From assembly GCF_025464955.1 (NCBI RefSeq), contig NZ_JAODNM010000056.1, forward strand, positions 62,001 to 126,000: a DNA stretch of 64,000 bases, read 5' to 3'. The notes below the pieces were generated by a model. It was not told the origin of the DNA, ran no database searches, and saw only the letters and a list, made by a program, of their open reading frames with translations. The stretch comes from Amycolatopsis sp. GTDB taxonomy: Bacteria > Actinomycetota > Actinomycetes > Mycobacteriales > Pseudonocardiaceae. Positions 8,219-15,378 of this stretch are shown here, piece by piece (the first letter of the stretch is position 1; each line of letters begins with the position of its first letter). The translations under genes were made by a program, and so were the position numbers.

Positions 8219-8522
8219 GGGCACTTTTGTCCAAGAGCGCCCTCCTTGAGACTTCAACGAGGGCACTAAGTACAAAAGTGGCTCTCCTGCGAGTCCCACG
8301 TTCACCGCCCGCGAGTCCCACGTTCAAATCGGCGAGTCCCACACTCGGCTACCGACAACGCCTTGCACCGCGTACCGACACGACACAACCGACCCTCGGA
8401 TCAGCAAGGGAGTACCCACTCGCCCCGGTCCTTGCCGCTGGAGAACGCAACCGGCCCACGTCAATCGACACCCGAGACCATCGCAGACCCACGGATAGAG
8501 CAGCAGAACCACAAAAGTGCCC
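8219..8522. repeat. composite non-coding element, copy A, with 12-bp terminal inverted repeats
   Basis: This fills most of the 428-bp spacer between purB and the importer operon. It begins GGGCACTTTTGT (8219-8230) and ends ACAAAAGTGCCC (8511-8522), a perfect 12-bp terminal inverted repeat. Inside, in order, are a hairpin zone (GCCCTC ... GAGGGC, then ACAAAAGTG at 8272-8280); three CGAGTCCCAC units (within 8289-8347) at 21-22 bp spacing; and a tail with CCTTGCCGC and AACGCAACCGG. Copy B at 42756-43146 has the same parts in reverse orientation. No open reading frame is convincing. It resembles a MITE or REP-like element. No clear target-site duplication is visible. Confidence 0.7.
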
Positions 8523-8536
8523 TGCCGTGGGACGCG

Positions 8537-9967
8537 TTAGAGGATGGGTTGGGGGGTGTAGCGGGCGGCGTCGGGGAAGCGTTCGAGGACTGCCTCGACG
8601 CGCTTCGCGACGGCGTCGACCTGCCGGGGCGCGACACCGGTGAACGAGATCCGATCGACGAACAACTTGTCGAGGTCACCGCGGTCCAGGGGCAGCCGCT
8701 CGTCCTGGGCGAGCCTGTCCAGCAGGTCGTTCTCGGCGAGGCCCTTCTCGCGCATCGCCAGCGCGGCGGCGACGGCGTTCTCCTTGATCGCCTCGTGCGC
8801 GGTCTCGCGGCCGACGCCGGCGCGGATCGCGGCCATCAGCACCTTCGTCGTCGCGAGGAACGGCAGATACCGGTTCAGCTCGCGCTCGACCACCGCGGGG
8901 AACGCGCCGAACTCGTTCAGCACCGTGAGAAACGTTTCGAGCAGACCGTCGAGAGCGAAGAACGAGTCCGGCAGCGCGACACGGCGGACCACGGAATCCG
9001 AGACGTCGCCCTCGTTCCACTGGTCGCCGGCCAGCTCGCCGACCATCGACAGGAACCCGCGCAGCACGACGGCGAGCCCGTTGACGCGTTCGCAGGACCG
9101 GGTGTTCATCTTGTGCGGCATCGCCGAGGACCCGACCTGGCCGGGTTTGAAGCCCTCGGTGACCAGCTCGTTCCCGGCCATCAGCCGGATCGTCTTCGCC
9201 AGGCTGGACGGCGACGCGGCCAGCTGGACCAAAGTAGACACGACGTCGAAGTCCAGCGACCGCGGGTAAACCTGGCCGACGCTGATGAACAGCCGGTCGA
9301 AACCGAGGTGCTGGGCGACCCTCGCCTCCAGCTCGTCCAATGTGGACTCGTCGCCGAGCAGGTCGAGCATGTCCTGCGCGGTGCCCACCGGGCCCTTGAT
9401 CCCGCGCAGCGGGTACCGCTCGATGAGGTTGTCCAGCCGGTCGAACGCCACCAGCAGCTCGTCGGCGGCGGTCGCGAACCGCTTGCCCAGCGTGGTCGCC
9501 TGCGCGGCGACGTTGTGCGAACGGCCGGCCATCACCAGGTCGGAATGCTCGACGGCGAGCGAAGCCAGCTTGGCCAGCACCGCGCCGACCCGGCCGCGGA
9601 TCAGCTCCAGCGAACGGCGGATCTGCAGCTGCTCGACGTTCTCGGTGAGGTCGCGCGAAGTCATGCCCTTGTGCACGTGCTCGTGCCCGGCGAGCGCGTT
9701 GAACTCCTCGATCCGGGCCTTGACGTCGTGCCGCGTGACCCGCTCGCGCGCGGCGATCGACGCGAGGTCGACCTGGTCCAGCACGCGCTCGTAGTCCTCG
9801 ACGACCCCGTCCGGCACCGCGACGCCGAGCTCCGCCTGCGCCCTGAGCACAGCGAGCCACAGCTCGCGCTCAAGCCGCACCTTGTACTCCGGCGACCACA
9901 GGGACACCAGTTCGGGCGAGGCATAGCGGCCCGCGAGCACGTTCGGGATGCGAGGCTTGTCAGTCAC
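8537..9967 (-). CDS. purB: adenylosuccinate lyase
   Basis: 476-residue member of the fumarase/aspartase superfamily. It removes fumarate from SAICAR and from adenylosuccinate in purine synthesis. The family signature SSAMPHKMNTRSCER (about 290-304) is present, as are the catalytic-loop region GMTSRDLTENVEQ and RSHNVAAQATTLGKRF. Its length, about 475, matches the longer actinobacterial form. The ATG at 9967 begins MTDKPRIPNVLA, as in relatives. A long palindrome sits between this gene and the upstream tetR. Gene order (tetR, purB, purC on one side and purD on the other) resembles the mycobacterial Rv0772-Rv0780 region, which I recall rather than searched. Confidence 0.97.
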   Translation of the reverse strand: MTDKPRIPNVLAGRYASPELVSLWSPEYKVRLERELWLAVLRAQAELGVAVPDGVVEDYERVLDQVDLASIAARERVTRHDVKARIEEFNALAGHEHVHKGMTSRDLTENVEQLQIRRSLELIRGRVGAVLAKLASLAVEHSDLVMAGRSHNVAAQATTLGKRFATAADELLVAFDRLDNLIERYPLRGIKGPVGTAQDMLDLLGDESTLDELEARVAQHLGFDRLFISVGQVYPRSLDFDVVSTLVQLAASPSSLAKTIRLMAGNELVTEGFKPGQVGSSAMPHKMNTRSCERVNGLAVVLRGFLSMVGELAGDQWNEGDVSDSVVRRVALPDSFFALDGLLETFLTVLNEFGAFPAVVERELNRYLPFLATTKVLMAAIRAGVGRETAHEAIKENAVAAALAMREKGLAENDLLDRLAQDERLPLDRGDLDKLFVDRISFTGVAPRQVDAVAKRVEAVLERFPDAARYTPQPIL

Positions 9968-9979
9968 GTACCGCAGATT

Positions 9980-10052
9980 ACTCGTGAGTGTTGCGGCTGG
10001 TTACGGTGTCCTGCGGGACACCCGCACCCGGGCAGGCGGGAACACTCACGAA
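9980..10052. terminator. 73-nt long-form palindrome between tetR and purB
   Basis: Starts ACTCGTGAGTGTT and ends AACACTCACGAAC, with an inner part TGTCCTGCGGGACACCCGC. Its reverse complement aligns over the full length with 14025-14097. It lies just downstream of tetR and just upstream of purB, both on the minus strand. Shorter members of the same family are at 28296-28345 and 31210-31255. It is a likely terminator-like element for tetR. Confidence 0.65.
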
Positions 10053-10059
10053 CCCAGGG

Positions 10060-10653
10060 TCAGCTCAAAGCGGCGAGCAGCATTCTGGTCGCGGCGGCCC
10101 GCGGGTCGGGGTCGACGGCGATCAGCGCGTTGACGACGGCGCCGTCGACCAGCGCGATGAGCCGTTCCAGCTCGGTGGCGTCCACCGGCGTGCCGGAACG
10201 GGCGAAGATCTCCGACAGCAGCGCGTTGAACTCGACGGACAGGGTGCGCATCAGCGGCCGGAGATAGGGGCGGCGGCCCGTCGCGACCAGGCGTTCGTAC
10301 CGCAGGAGGACGGCCTCGGCGTCCGCTTCGCGATCTTCGCGGACGGGGCCGAGCAGCATGTCCAGCACGAGGTCGACCTGCGCCTGTGCGCCGCGGTTAC
10401 GGGTGGCGAGCTCGTCGAGACGCTGGTGACCGGTGGCGACCTCGGACCGGGCGTGGTGCTCCACCGCCGCGGTGACCAGCTCGTCGAGCGAGTCGAAGTA
10501 GTACGTCGTCGACGCCAGCGGCAGACCGGCACGCTCGGCGACGGCTCGGTGGCGGATGGCGTCGAAGCCGCCCTCGACCAGGAGCATGGCAGCCGCCTCG
10601 ACGAGCGCGGCACGGCGCCGCTCACCCTTGGGAGTGCTCGCTGCGGTTGTCAC
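10060..10653 (-). CDS. TetR family transcriptional regulator
   Basis: 197 residues. The N-terminal helix-turn-helix is GGFDAIRHRAVAERAGLPLASTTYYFDSLDEL (in the region 27-58), typical for TetR, with tyrosines in the recognition-helix end TTYYFDS. The C-terminal ligand domain has no assignable specificity. It is followed on the same strand by purB after a 92-bp gap with a palindrome, so it may be transcribed separately. A TetR gene in this place relative to purB also occurs in mycobacteria as I recall it. The target is unknown. Confidence 0.9.
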   Translation of the reverse strand: MTTAASTPKGERRRAALVEAAAMLLVEGGFDAIRHRAVAERAGLPLASTTYYFDSLDELVTAAVEHHARSEVATGHQRLDELATRNRGAQAQVDLVLDMLLGPVREDREADAEAVLLRYERLVATGRRPYLRPLMRTLSVEFNALLSEIFARSGTPVDATELERLIALVDGAVVNALIAVDPDPRAAATRMLLAALS

Positions 10654-10681
10654 GGAGCGCCATCTTGCCAGGTCGGTGTGC

Positions 10682-11395
10682 TCAGAAGTGCGACGCGATG
10701 GTTCCGGCGAGCCGGGGGAGGTCGTCGGCCAGCGGCGCCGCGGACGTGCCGGGCCCGGGGGTGCTGATCAGGTCGATGGTGCCGCCGCCGGCTGCCAGCA
10801 CCTCGGAACGCGCGCTGCCCATCGGAATTGCGCTCGGATCGAGGATGACTCCCGGCGCCACCAACAACACCGAAATCCAACCGCCCTCGATCCGGAACCC
10901 AGCGGCACGTGCTTGCGTCACACACACGCGACCAGGGTTGGCATCGGCCGTTTTCACGGTGACGGGGAGCTCGCCAGCGAGGGCTGTGGCGAGCTCCCCG
11001 TCAACCTTGTCGCACCCGGAGGCGCTTTCGGCCCGAGGGCCGTTCTTCCCTGGCCCATCGCCCCCCTGCATGGGGCTTTGGGTGGGGAAGTCTGGGGTTT
11101 TCCCTCCGAGGGAGGGACGCTCGGGCCCCATCCCGGGTTGCCCGGCGGCACCCGATCGGGGGTCGGGTGCGCTGGCTGCGCTCATGACGGGACTGCTGGG
11201 CGAGTTCACCAGGTAGCCGACGACGCCGAGTCCGGCGAGGACCAGGACGAGGCAGCCGCACGCCAGCGCGATCGCCGAGCGGTGACGTGCCCGAGCGCGC
11301 GCGGAGGCGGTGGCGATGTCGCCCATGTCGAAGCCGGGCGGGGGCGGTTCGCCGACGGCATCGGCGAAGATCGTCTTCAGCTCTCGCTCATCCAT
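10682..11395 (-). CDS. single-pass membrane protein coupled to a SigE-family sigma factor (putative anti-sigma partner)
   Basis: 237 residues. A cytoplasmic N-terminus of about 40 residues (MDERELKTIFADAVGEPPPPG) is followed by one membrane helix at about 41-62 (SAIALACGCLVLVLAGLGVVG). After a Pro/Gly-rich linker comes an exported domain with two Cys (C127 in SGCDKVDGEL and a second in VCVTQARAAGF), which could pair. It overlaps the sigma gene by 8 bp, the arrangement of a sigma/anti-sigma pair. It lacks an obvious zinc-binding HxxxCxxC motif, so the anti-sigma role rests on context. Confidence 0.7.
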   Translation of the reverse strand: MDERELKTIFADAVGEPPPPGFDMGDIATASARARARHRSAIALACGCLVLVLAGLGVVGYLVNSPSSPVMSAASAPDPRSGAAGQPGMGPERPSLGGKTPDFPTQSPMQGGDGPGKNGPRAESASGCDKVDGELATALAGELPVTVKTADANPGRVCVTQARAAGFRIEGGWISVLLVAPGVILDPSAIPMGSARSEVLAAGGGTIDLISTPGPGTSAAPLADDLPRLAGTIASHF

Positions 11396-11897
11396 TCGCC
11401 TCCACCTCCTCTCCCAGCACCTCGCGCAGGTTCGCCAGACCTCGTGCCGTCTGGCTCTTCACGTTTCCTTCGCTGCAGCCCAGCGCCTTCGCCGTACCAG
11501 TGACGTCGAGCCCTTCGAAGTAGCGCAGGACGAGCACCGCGCGCTGCTTCGGCGGTACCTGCCGCAACCCCTCGAGCAGGTCCTGCCGGTTGACGACCTG
11601 CTCGTCGAAACCCGGCGAAGACTGCGCGGGCTCGGGCGGCTCGTCAGTGAACCGCTCCCGGCGCCATGGGCGGCGGGATTCGTCGATCGACGCCCGGACC
11701 AGCGTCTTCCGGACATACGCGTCGGTCGCGCCCCGGTCCCGGATCTTGAGCCACCTCCGATGCAAGGCCACGAATGCCGTCTGGGCGAGATCGTCCGCTC
11801 GATGCCAATCACCGCAGAGCATGTACGCGGTTCTGCGCACGGAGTCCCGCTTGGCCGCGAAGTACTCCGCGAACTCCTGTTCGTCGCGCTGGTCCAC
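11388..11897 (-). CDS. SigE-family (ECF) RNA polymerase sigma factor
   Basis: 169 residues from the GTG at 11897 (VDQRDEQEFAEYF). Region 2 is AAKRDSVRRTAYMLCGDWHRADDLAQTAFVALHRRW. Region 4 is LRQVPPKQRAVLVLRYFEGLDVTGTAKALGCSEGNVKSQTARGLANLRE, with the helix-turn-helix CSEGNVKSQTARGL. Length and the LCGDWHRADDLAQ motif are those of the actinobacterial SigE/SigL-like group. The frame is open to 12056, but the extra 53 residues do not look like sigma-factor sequence. The downstream membrane protein overlaps its stop and probably controls it. Confidence 0.9.
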   Translation of the reverse strand: MDQRDEQEFAEYFAAKRDSVRRTAYMLCGDWHRADDLAQTAFVALHRRWLKIRDRGATDAYVRKTLVRASIDESRRPWRRERFTDEPPEPAQSSPGFDEQVVNRQDLLEGLRQVPPKQRAVLVLRYFEGLDVTGTAKALGCSEGNVKSQTARGLANLREVLGEEVEANG

Positions 11898-12037
11898 GCG
11901 CCTGTGTGCTCCGCTCTTTTTCGCGTCGGGGGGTAGACGGAACCGGGGGCGTCCAAGGTTGCACAGGCCGGCAAAAGAATCCAGCCGGATGGCCAGGCCG
12001 TTTGCCAGGCGAACGATTTCTGTGATGTCATCCAACC

Positions 12038-13072
12038 GTGACCTTGCACGCGGCACCGCAGATCGACTTCCGTTCCGACACCGTGACCCGACCGGACGAC
12101 ACGATGCGGCAGGCCATGGCCACCGCCGAGGTCGGCGACAACGTGATCGACGTCGACCCCACCATGGAGGCGCTGGAGAAGAGAGCGGCGAAGATCCTCG
12201 GTATGCCCGCCGCGTTGTGGACGCCGAGCGGCACGATGGCGAACCTGATCGCGCTGAGCGTCCACCTCAAACGCGGCGACCGCTTCCTGGCGCCCCGCGG
12301 CGCCCACGTCCTCACGAACGAACTGGGCTCGGCCGCCTGGCTGGCCGGCGGGATGCCCGACCCGCTCGACCACGACGCCGGGCCCGGCCGCCCGACGCAG
12401 AACACCCTCGCCGCCGCGATCGGCGCGGCGCACGGTCCGTACTACGCGCTGCGAACCACGTTGCTGTGCCTGGAAAACACGCACAACGCGGCCGGTGGCG
12501 CGGTGATCCCGCCGCACGAGCACGCGCAACTGCTCGCCACCGCGAAACAGGCCGGTCTGAAGGTGCACCTCGACGGCGCGCGGATCTGGCACGCCGCCGT
12601 CTCACTCGGGGTGCCGCCCGCCGCACTGACCGTCGGGGTGGACTCGGTGTCGGCGTGCTTCAGCAAGGGCCTCGGCGCGCCGGTCGGTTCGGTCGTCGCG
12701 GGTAGCGCGCACTTCATCGAACAGGCCCGGCGCATGCGTCAGATGCTCGGCGGCGGGGTCCGCCAGGGTGGCGTGCTGGCGGCGGCGTGCCTGGTCGGAC
12801 TGGACCGCATCGGCGACCTCCCGGCGTCGCACGACAACGCGCGACGGCTGGCGGCCGGGCTCGCGGAGTTCGGCTGGCGAGTCGACGAGCCGGAGACGAA
12901 CATCGTGCTCGCCGGCGTCCCGGACCTGCCGATGGCGCTGAACTGGCTGTCCTCACTGGGAGTCCTCGCCCTGCCGATGGCGGGCAAGGTCCGCTTCGTC
13001 ACCCACCGCGATGTCTCCGCGGACGAAATCGACGAGACGCTGCGGCGGATCAAAAACGGGAGTGCGGCATGA
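12038..13072 (+). CDS. ltaE: low-specificity L-threonine aldolase
   Basis: 344-residue PLP enzyme of the beta-eliminating lyase family. It splits L-threonine or allo-threonine to glycine and acetaldehyde. Key sequence: IDFRSDTVTRPDDTMRQAM at the start; VGDNVIDVDPTMEALE; HLDGARIWHAAVSLG (about 176-190), with the Asp and Arg that hold PLP; and CFSKGLGAPVGS (about 206-217), with the Schiff-base Lys. It starts at a GTG 140 bp from the divergent sigma gene. The following HAD gene overlaps its stop by 4 bp, so the two are coupled. Confidence 0.93.
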   Translation: MTLHAAPQIDFRSDTVTRPDDTMRQAMATAEVGDNVIDVDPTMEALEKRAAKILGMPAALWTPSGTMANLIALSVHLKRGDRFLAPRGAHVLTNELGSAAWLAGGMPDPLDHDAGPGRPTQNTLAAAIGAAHGPYYALRTTLLCLENTHNAAGGAVIPPHEHAQLLATAKQAGLKVHLDGARIWHAAVSLGVPPAALTVGVDSVSACFSKGLGAPVGSVVAGSAHFIEQARRMRQMLGGGVRQGGVLAAACLVGLDRIGDLPASHDNARRLAAGLAEFGWRVDEPETNIVLAGVPDLPMALNWLSSLGVLALPMAGKVRFVTHRDVSADEIDETLRRIKNGSAA

Positions 13073-13653
13073 ACTGGCTGATCTTCGACTACGGCGAGGT
13101 CATCAGTGAGAGGACAGAAGCACTGCCCGCGCTGGCGAAGGAAATCGGCGTGGAACTGGACGAGTTCGAGAAGCACTACTGGGCCTGCCGTGACCCGTAC
13201 GACCGCGGCTGCTCGGACCTCGAATACTGGGCTTCGGTCGGCAAGGCCTGCGGCGTCGACATCGATCAGTCCACTTCGGATGCTCTGACCGCGATCGACA
13301 TCGAGGGCTGGCTGCACACCGAACCCGCCACCCGGGAGCTGCTCGCCGCGCTCGACGAAGCCGGTGTCGCGCTCGCATTGCTGTCGAACGCGCCTTCGTC
13401 GTTCGGCCGGGTGGCCGAACGACAGGAGTGGGCGCGGCACTTCCGTACGCTGGTGTTTTCGGGCGACCTCGGCTGTGCCAAACCGGATCCGGAGATCTTC
13501 AAGATCCTGCTGGACAAGCTCGAAGCCGAGCCCGGCGACTGCCTGTTCTTCGACGACCGTCAGTACAATGTGGACGGTGCGCTGGCCGTCGGCATCCGGG
13601 CGCACCGGTGGCTCGGGGTCAACACCGCACACGCGGCCGGGTGGACCAGCTAG
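13069..13653 (+). CDS. HAD superfamily protein (subfamily IA-like)
   Basis: 194 residues. Motif I is FDYGEVI, with nucleophile D7 but Gly in place of the usual second Asp (D+2). Motif II Ser is S106 in LLSNAPSS, motif III Lys is K138 in GCAKPDPEIF, and motif IV is D162-D163 in FFDDRQYNVDG. The missing D+2 acid is shared with dehalogenase-like and some atypical HAD enzymes, so plain phosphatase activity is not assured. It is coupled to ltaE by an ATGA overlap, which suggests a linked small-molecule role. The open frame upstream of 13069 is a shadow of ltaE. Confidence 0.88.
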   Translation: MNWLIFDYGEVISERTEALPALAKEIGVELDEFEKHYWACRDPYDRGCSDLEYWASVGKACGVDIDQSTSDALTAIDIEGWLHTEPATRELLAALDEAGVALALLSNAPSSFGRVAERQEWARHFRTLVFSGDLGCAKPDPEIFKILLDKLEAEPGDCLFFDDRQYNVDGALAVGIRAHRWLGVNTAHAAGWTS

Positions 13654-13708
13654 CCCGGGGTCGAGCCTTCGTCACCCCTGCTGACCCCGGGTACTCCGAC
13701 AAACACTG

Positions 13709-13882
13709 TCAGTTGCGGATGCGCTTCGGGTCACTCTTGCCCTTGATCGCGCCAACGGCAGCGGTGCCCAGGAAGAGCACGGCGCCGATGATCCCGATCC
13801 ACAGCAGCGCGTGGAAAACGAACCCGAGCACGCTGAACGCCAGCCAGATGACGAGCAGTGCGCCCACGATCTTCAGAAACAT
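13709..13882 (-). CDS. small two-helix hydrophobic membrane protein
   Basis: 57 residues: MFLKIVGALLVIWLAFSVLG, a short turn, then a second hydrophobic stretch (HALLWIGIIGAVLFLGTAA) and a basic tail KGKSDPKRIRN. It has two membrane helices and no known domain; similar small proteins are common in actinomycetes. The start is well supported by GGAGGG 8 bases before the ATG; the longer open frame to 13969 has no such site. Function is unknown. Confidence 0.75.
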   Translation of the reverse strand: MFLKIVGALLVIWLAFSVLGFVFHALLWIGIIGAVLFLGTAAVGAIKGKSDPKRIRN

Positions 13883-14024
13883 GGCAACCCTCCGTATGTT
13901 TCGAGCCGCGGTGGGCTCGCTAGGACCAGACTCCCACGGACGAGCCGAAACGTCTTCTTCCCCGCACAACGTTCAGGGTTAAGCCGGGGTTCCCCCTGAG
14001 CGGGTACGGCCTGACCCAGCGCGG

Positions 14025-14097
14025 CTTGTGAGCGTTCCGGCTCGCCCGGGAGCGGGTGTCCCGCAGGGCGCAGTAACCGGCCGGAACGCTCACGAGC
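14025..14097. terminator. 73-nt long-form palindrome at the 3' end of the aminotransferase gene
   Basis: Reads CTTGTGAGCGTTCCGG ... CCGGAACGCTCACGAGC, with the inner part GCGGGTGTCCCGCAGGGCGC. It is homologous to the reverse complement of 9980-10052 over its whole length. The aminotransferase stop codon (TGA at 14090) falls inside the element: the TCG TGA codons are part of the arm. It is a probable terminator and dispersed repeat. Confidence 0.65.
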
Positions 14098-15262
14098 CCA
14101 ACCAGGCACCCAGGCGGCGGACGCCCTCCTCGACGTCGGCGCGCGCCCCCGCGAAGGAGATCCGGGCGAACTTGCCGCCGTTGACCGGGTCGAAGTCGAT
14201 GCCGGGGGCGATCGCGACCCCGGTGTCGGCCAGCAGGCGCTGGCACCAGCTCAGGCTGTCCGTGGTGTACGCCGAGACGTCGAAGTAGGCGTAGAACGCA
14301 CCGTCGATCGGGGCGATCCGCGTCAGCCCGATGCCGTTGAGGCCCTCCACCAGCAGGTCCCGGTTCGACCGATAATGCGAGACATGTCCGTCGAGCTCCG
14401 CGTACGACTCCGGCTCGAACGCGGCTACGGCGGCGTACTGGGAGATCGCGGGCGGGCAGATCGCGAAGTTGCCGCTGAGCACCTCGACGGCCCGGTGCAG
14501 GCGGCGCGGCACGAGCATCCAGCCGAGCCGCCACCCGGTCATCGCGAAGTACTTCGAGAACGACCCGAGCACGAGCGACTCCCGGCCGTGCTGCCAGGCA
14601 CTGCCGAGCGCGTCACCGCCGTAGGAGATCCCGTGGTAGATCTCGTCGCTGATCAACTGCACTCCGCGCGACGAACACCAGCCGTCGATCGCGGCGAGCT
14701 CGCCCGCCGGCAGCACCGTCCCGGTCGGATTGCTGGGGCTGGCGATGATCAGGCCCTTGATCGGGCCGAGTTCGTCGAGCAATGCTGTCGTCGGCTGGAA
14801 GCGGGTGCGCTCGCCGGTGTCGAACTCGACGACCTCGCAGCCGAGCGCGGACAGCAGATTGCGATACGCGGGGTAACCGGGCCGGGCCATCGCGACCCGA
14901 TCGCCGGCCTCGAACGCGGACAGGAACGAAAGCAGGAACCCGCCGGACGAGCCGGTCGTGACGACGACGTCGTCCGGGTCGACGTCGAGCGAGTACCGCC
15001 GCGCGTAGTGCCCGGCGATGGCTTCCCGCAGCTCAGGGATGCCGAGCTGGACGGTGTAGCCGAGGTTGTGCTCGCGCAGAGCCTTCGCGGCGGCCTCCTT
15101 GACCAGCTCAGGCGCCCCCGCCGTCGGCTGCCCGGCGGCAAGGAACACCACGTCACCGTGACTGCGCTCCCGGGCCTGCGCCGCGGCGAGCACCTCCATG
15201 ACGTGGAAGGGTGCGACGTCAGCTCTGGCAGCGGGTCCGGAAAACGCGGCAGTGTCGACCAT
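14090..15262 (-). CDS. pyridoxal-phosphate-dependent aminotransferase, class I/II
   Basis: 390 residues of fold-type I. The cofactor Lys is in GSFSKYFAMTGWRLGW (about 236-251). Other markers are GYTVQLGIPELREAIAGHY (about 69-87), ASPSNPTG (about 173-180, with the substrate-binding Asn), SDEIYHGISY (Asp and Tyr to PLP), and an Arg near the C-terminus in FARISFAG. This subgroup includes aspartate/alanine-type and unassigned aminotransferases; no adjacent pathway gene identifies the substrate. The ATG at 15262 begins MVDTAAFSG. The C-terminal codons and stop overlap a dispersed palindrome. Confidence 0.9.
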   Translation of the reverse strand: MVDTAAFSGPAARADVAPFHVMEVLAAAQARERSHGDVVFLAAGQPTAGAPELVKEAAAKALREHNLGYTVQLGIPELREAIAGHYARRYSLDVDPDDVVVTTGSSGGFLLSFLSAFEAGDRVAMARPGYPAYRNLLSALGCEVVEFDTGERTRFQPTTALLDELGPIKGLIIASPSNPTGTVLPAGELAAIDGWCSSRGVQLISDEIYHGISYGGDALGSAWQHGRESLVLGSFSKYFAMTGWRLGWMLVPRRLHRAVEVLSGNFAICPPAISQYAAVAAFEPESYAELDGHVSHYRSNRDLLVEGLNGIGLTRIAPIDGAFYAYFDVSAYTTDSLSWCQRLLADTGVAIAPGIDFDPVNGGKFARISFAGARADVEEGVRRLGAWLGS

Positions 15263-15378
15263 CCAGCCAGGCTAGGGGAGGAACGGGCCGACGCGCAGTG
15301 ATCTTTGTCGTCGACAGAACGCAAACTCGCGTCCGTAGAAGGCGAACACGCGTACGCGGCAAGCAAACACACGTGCAC

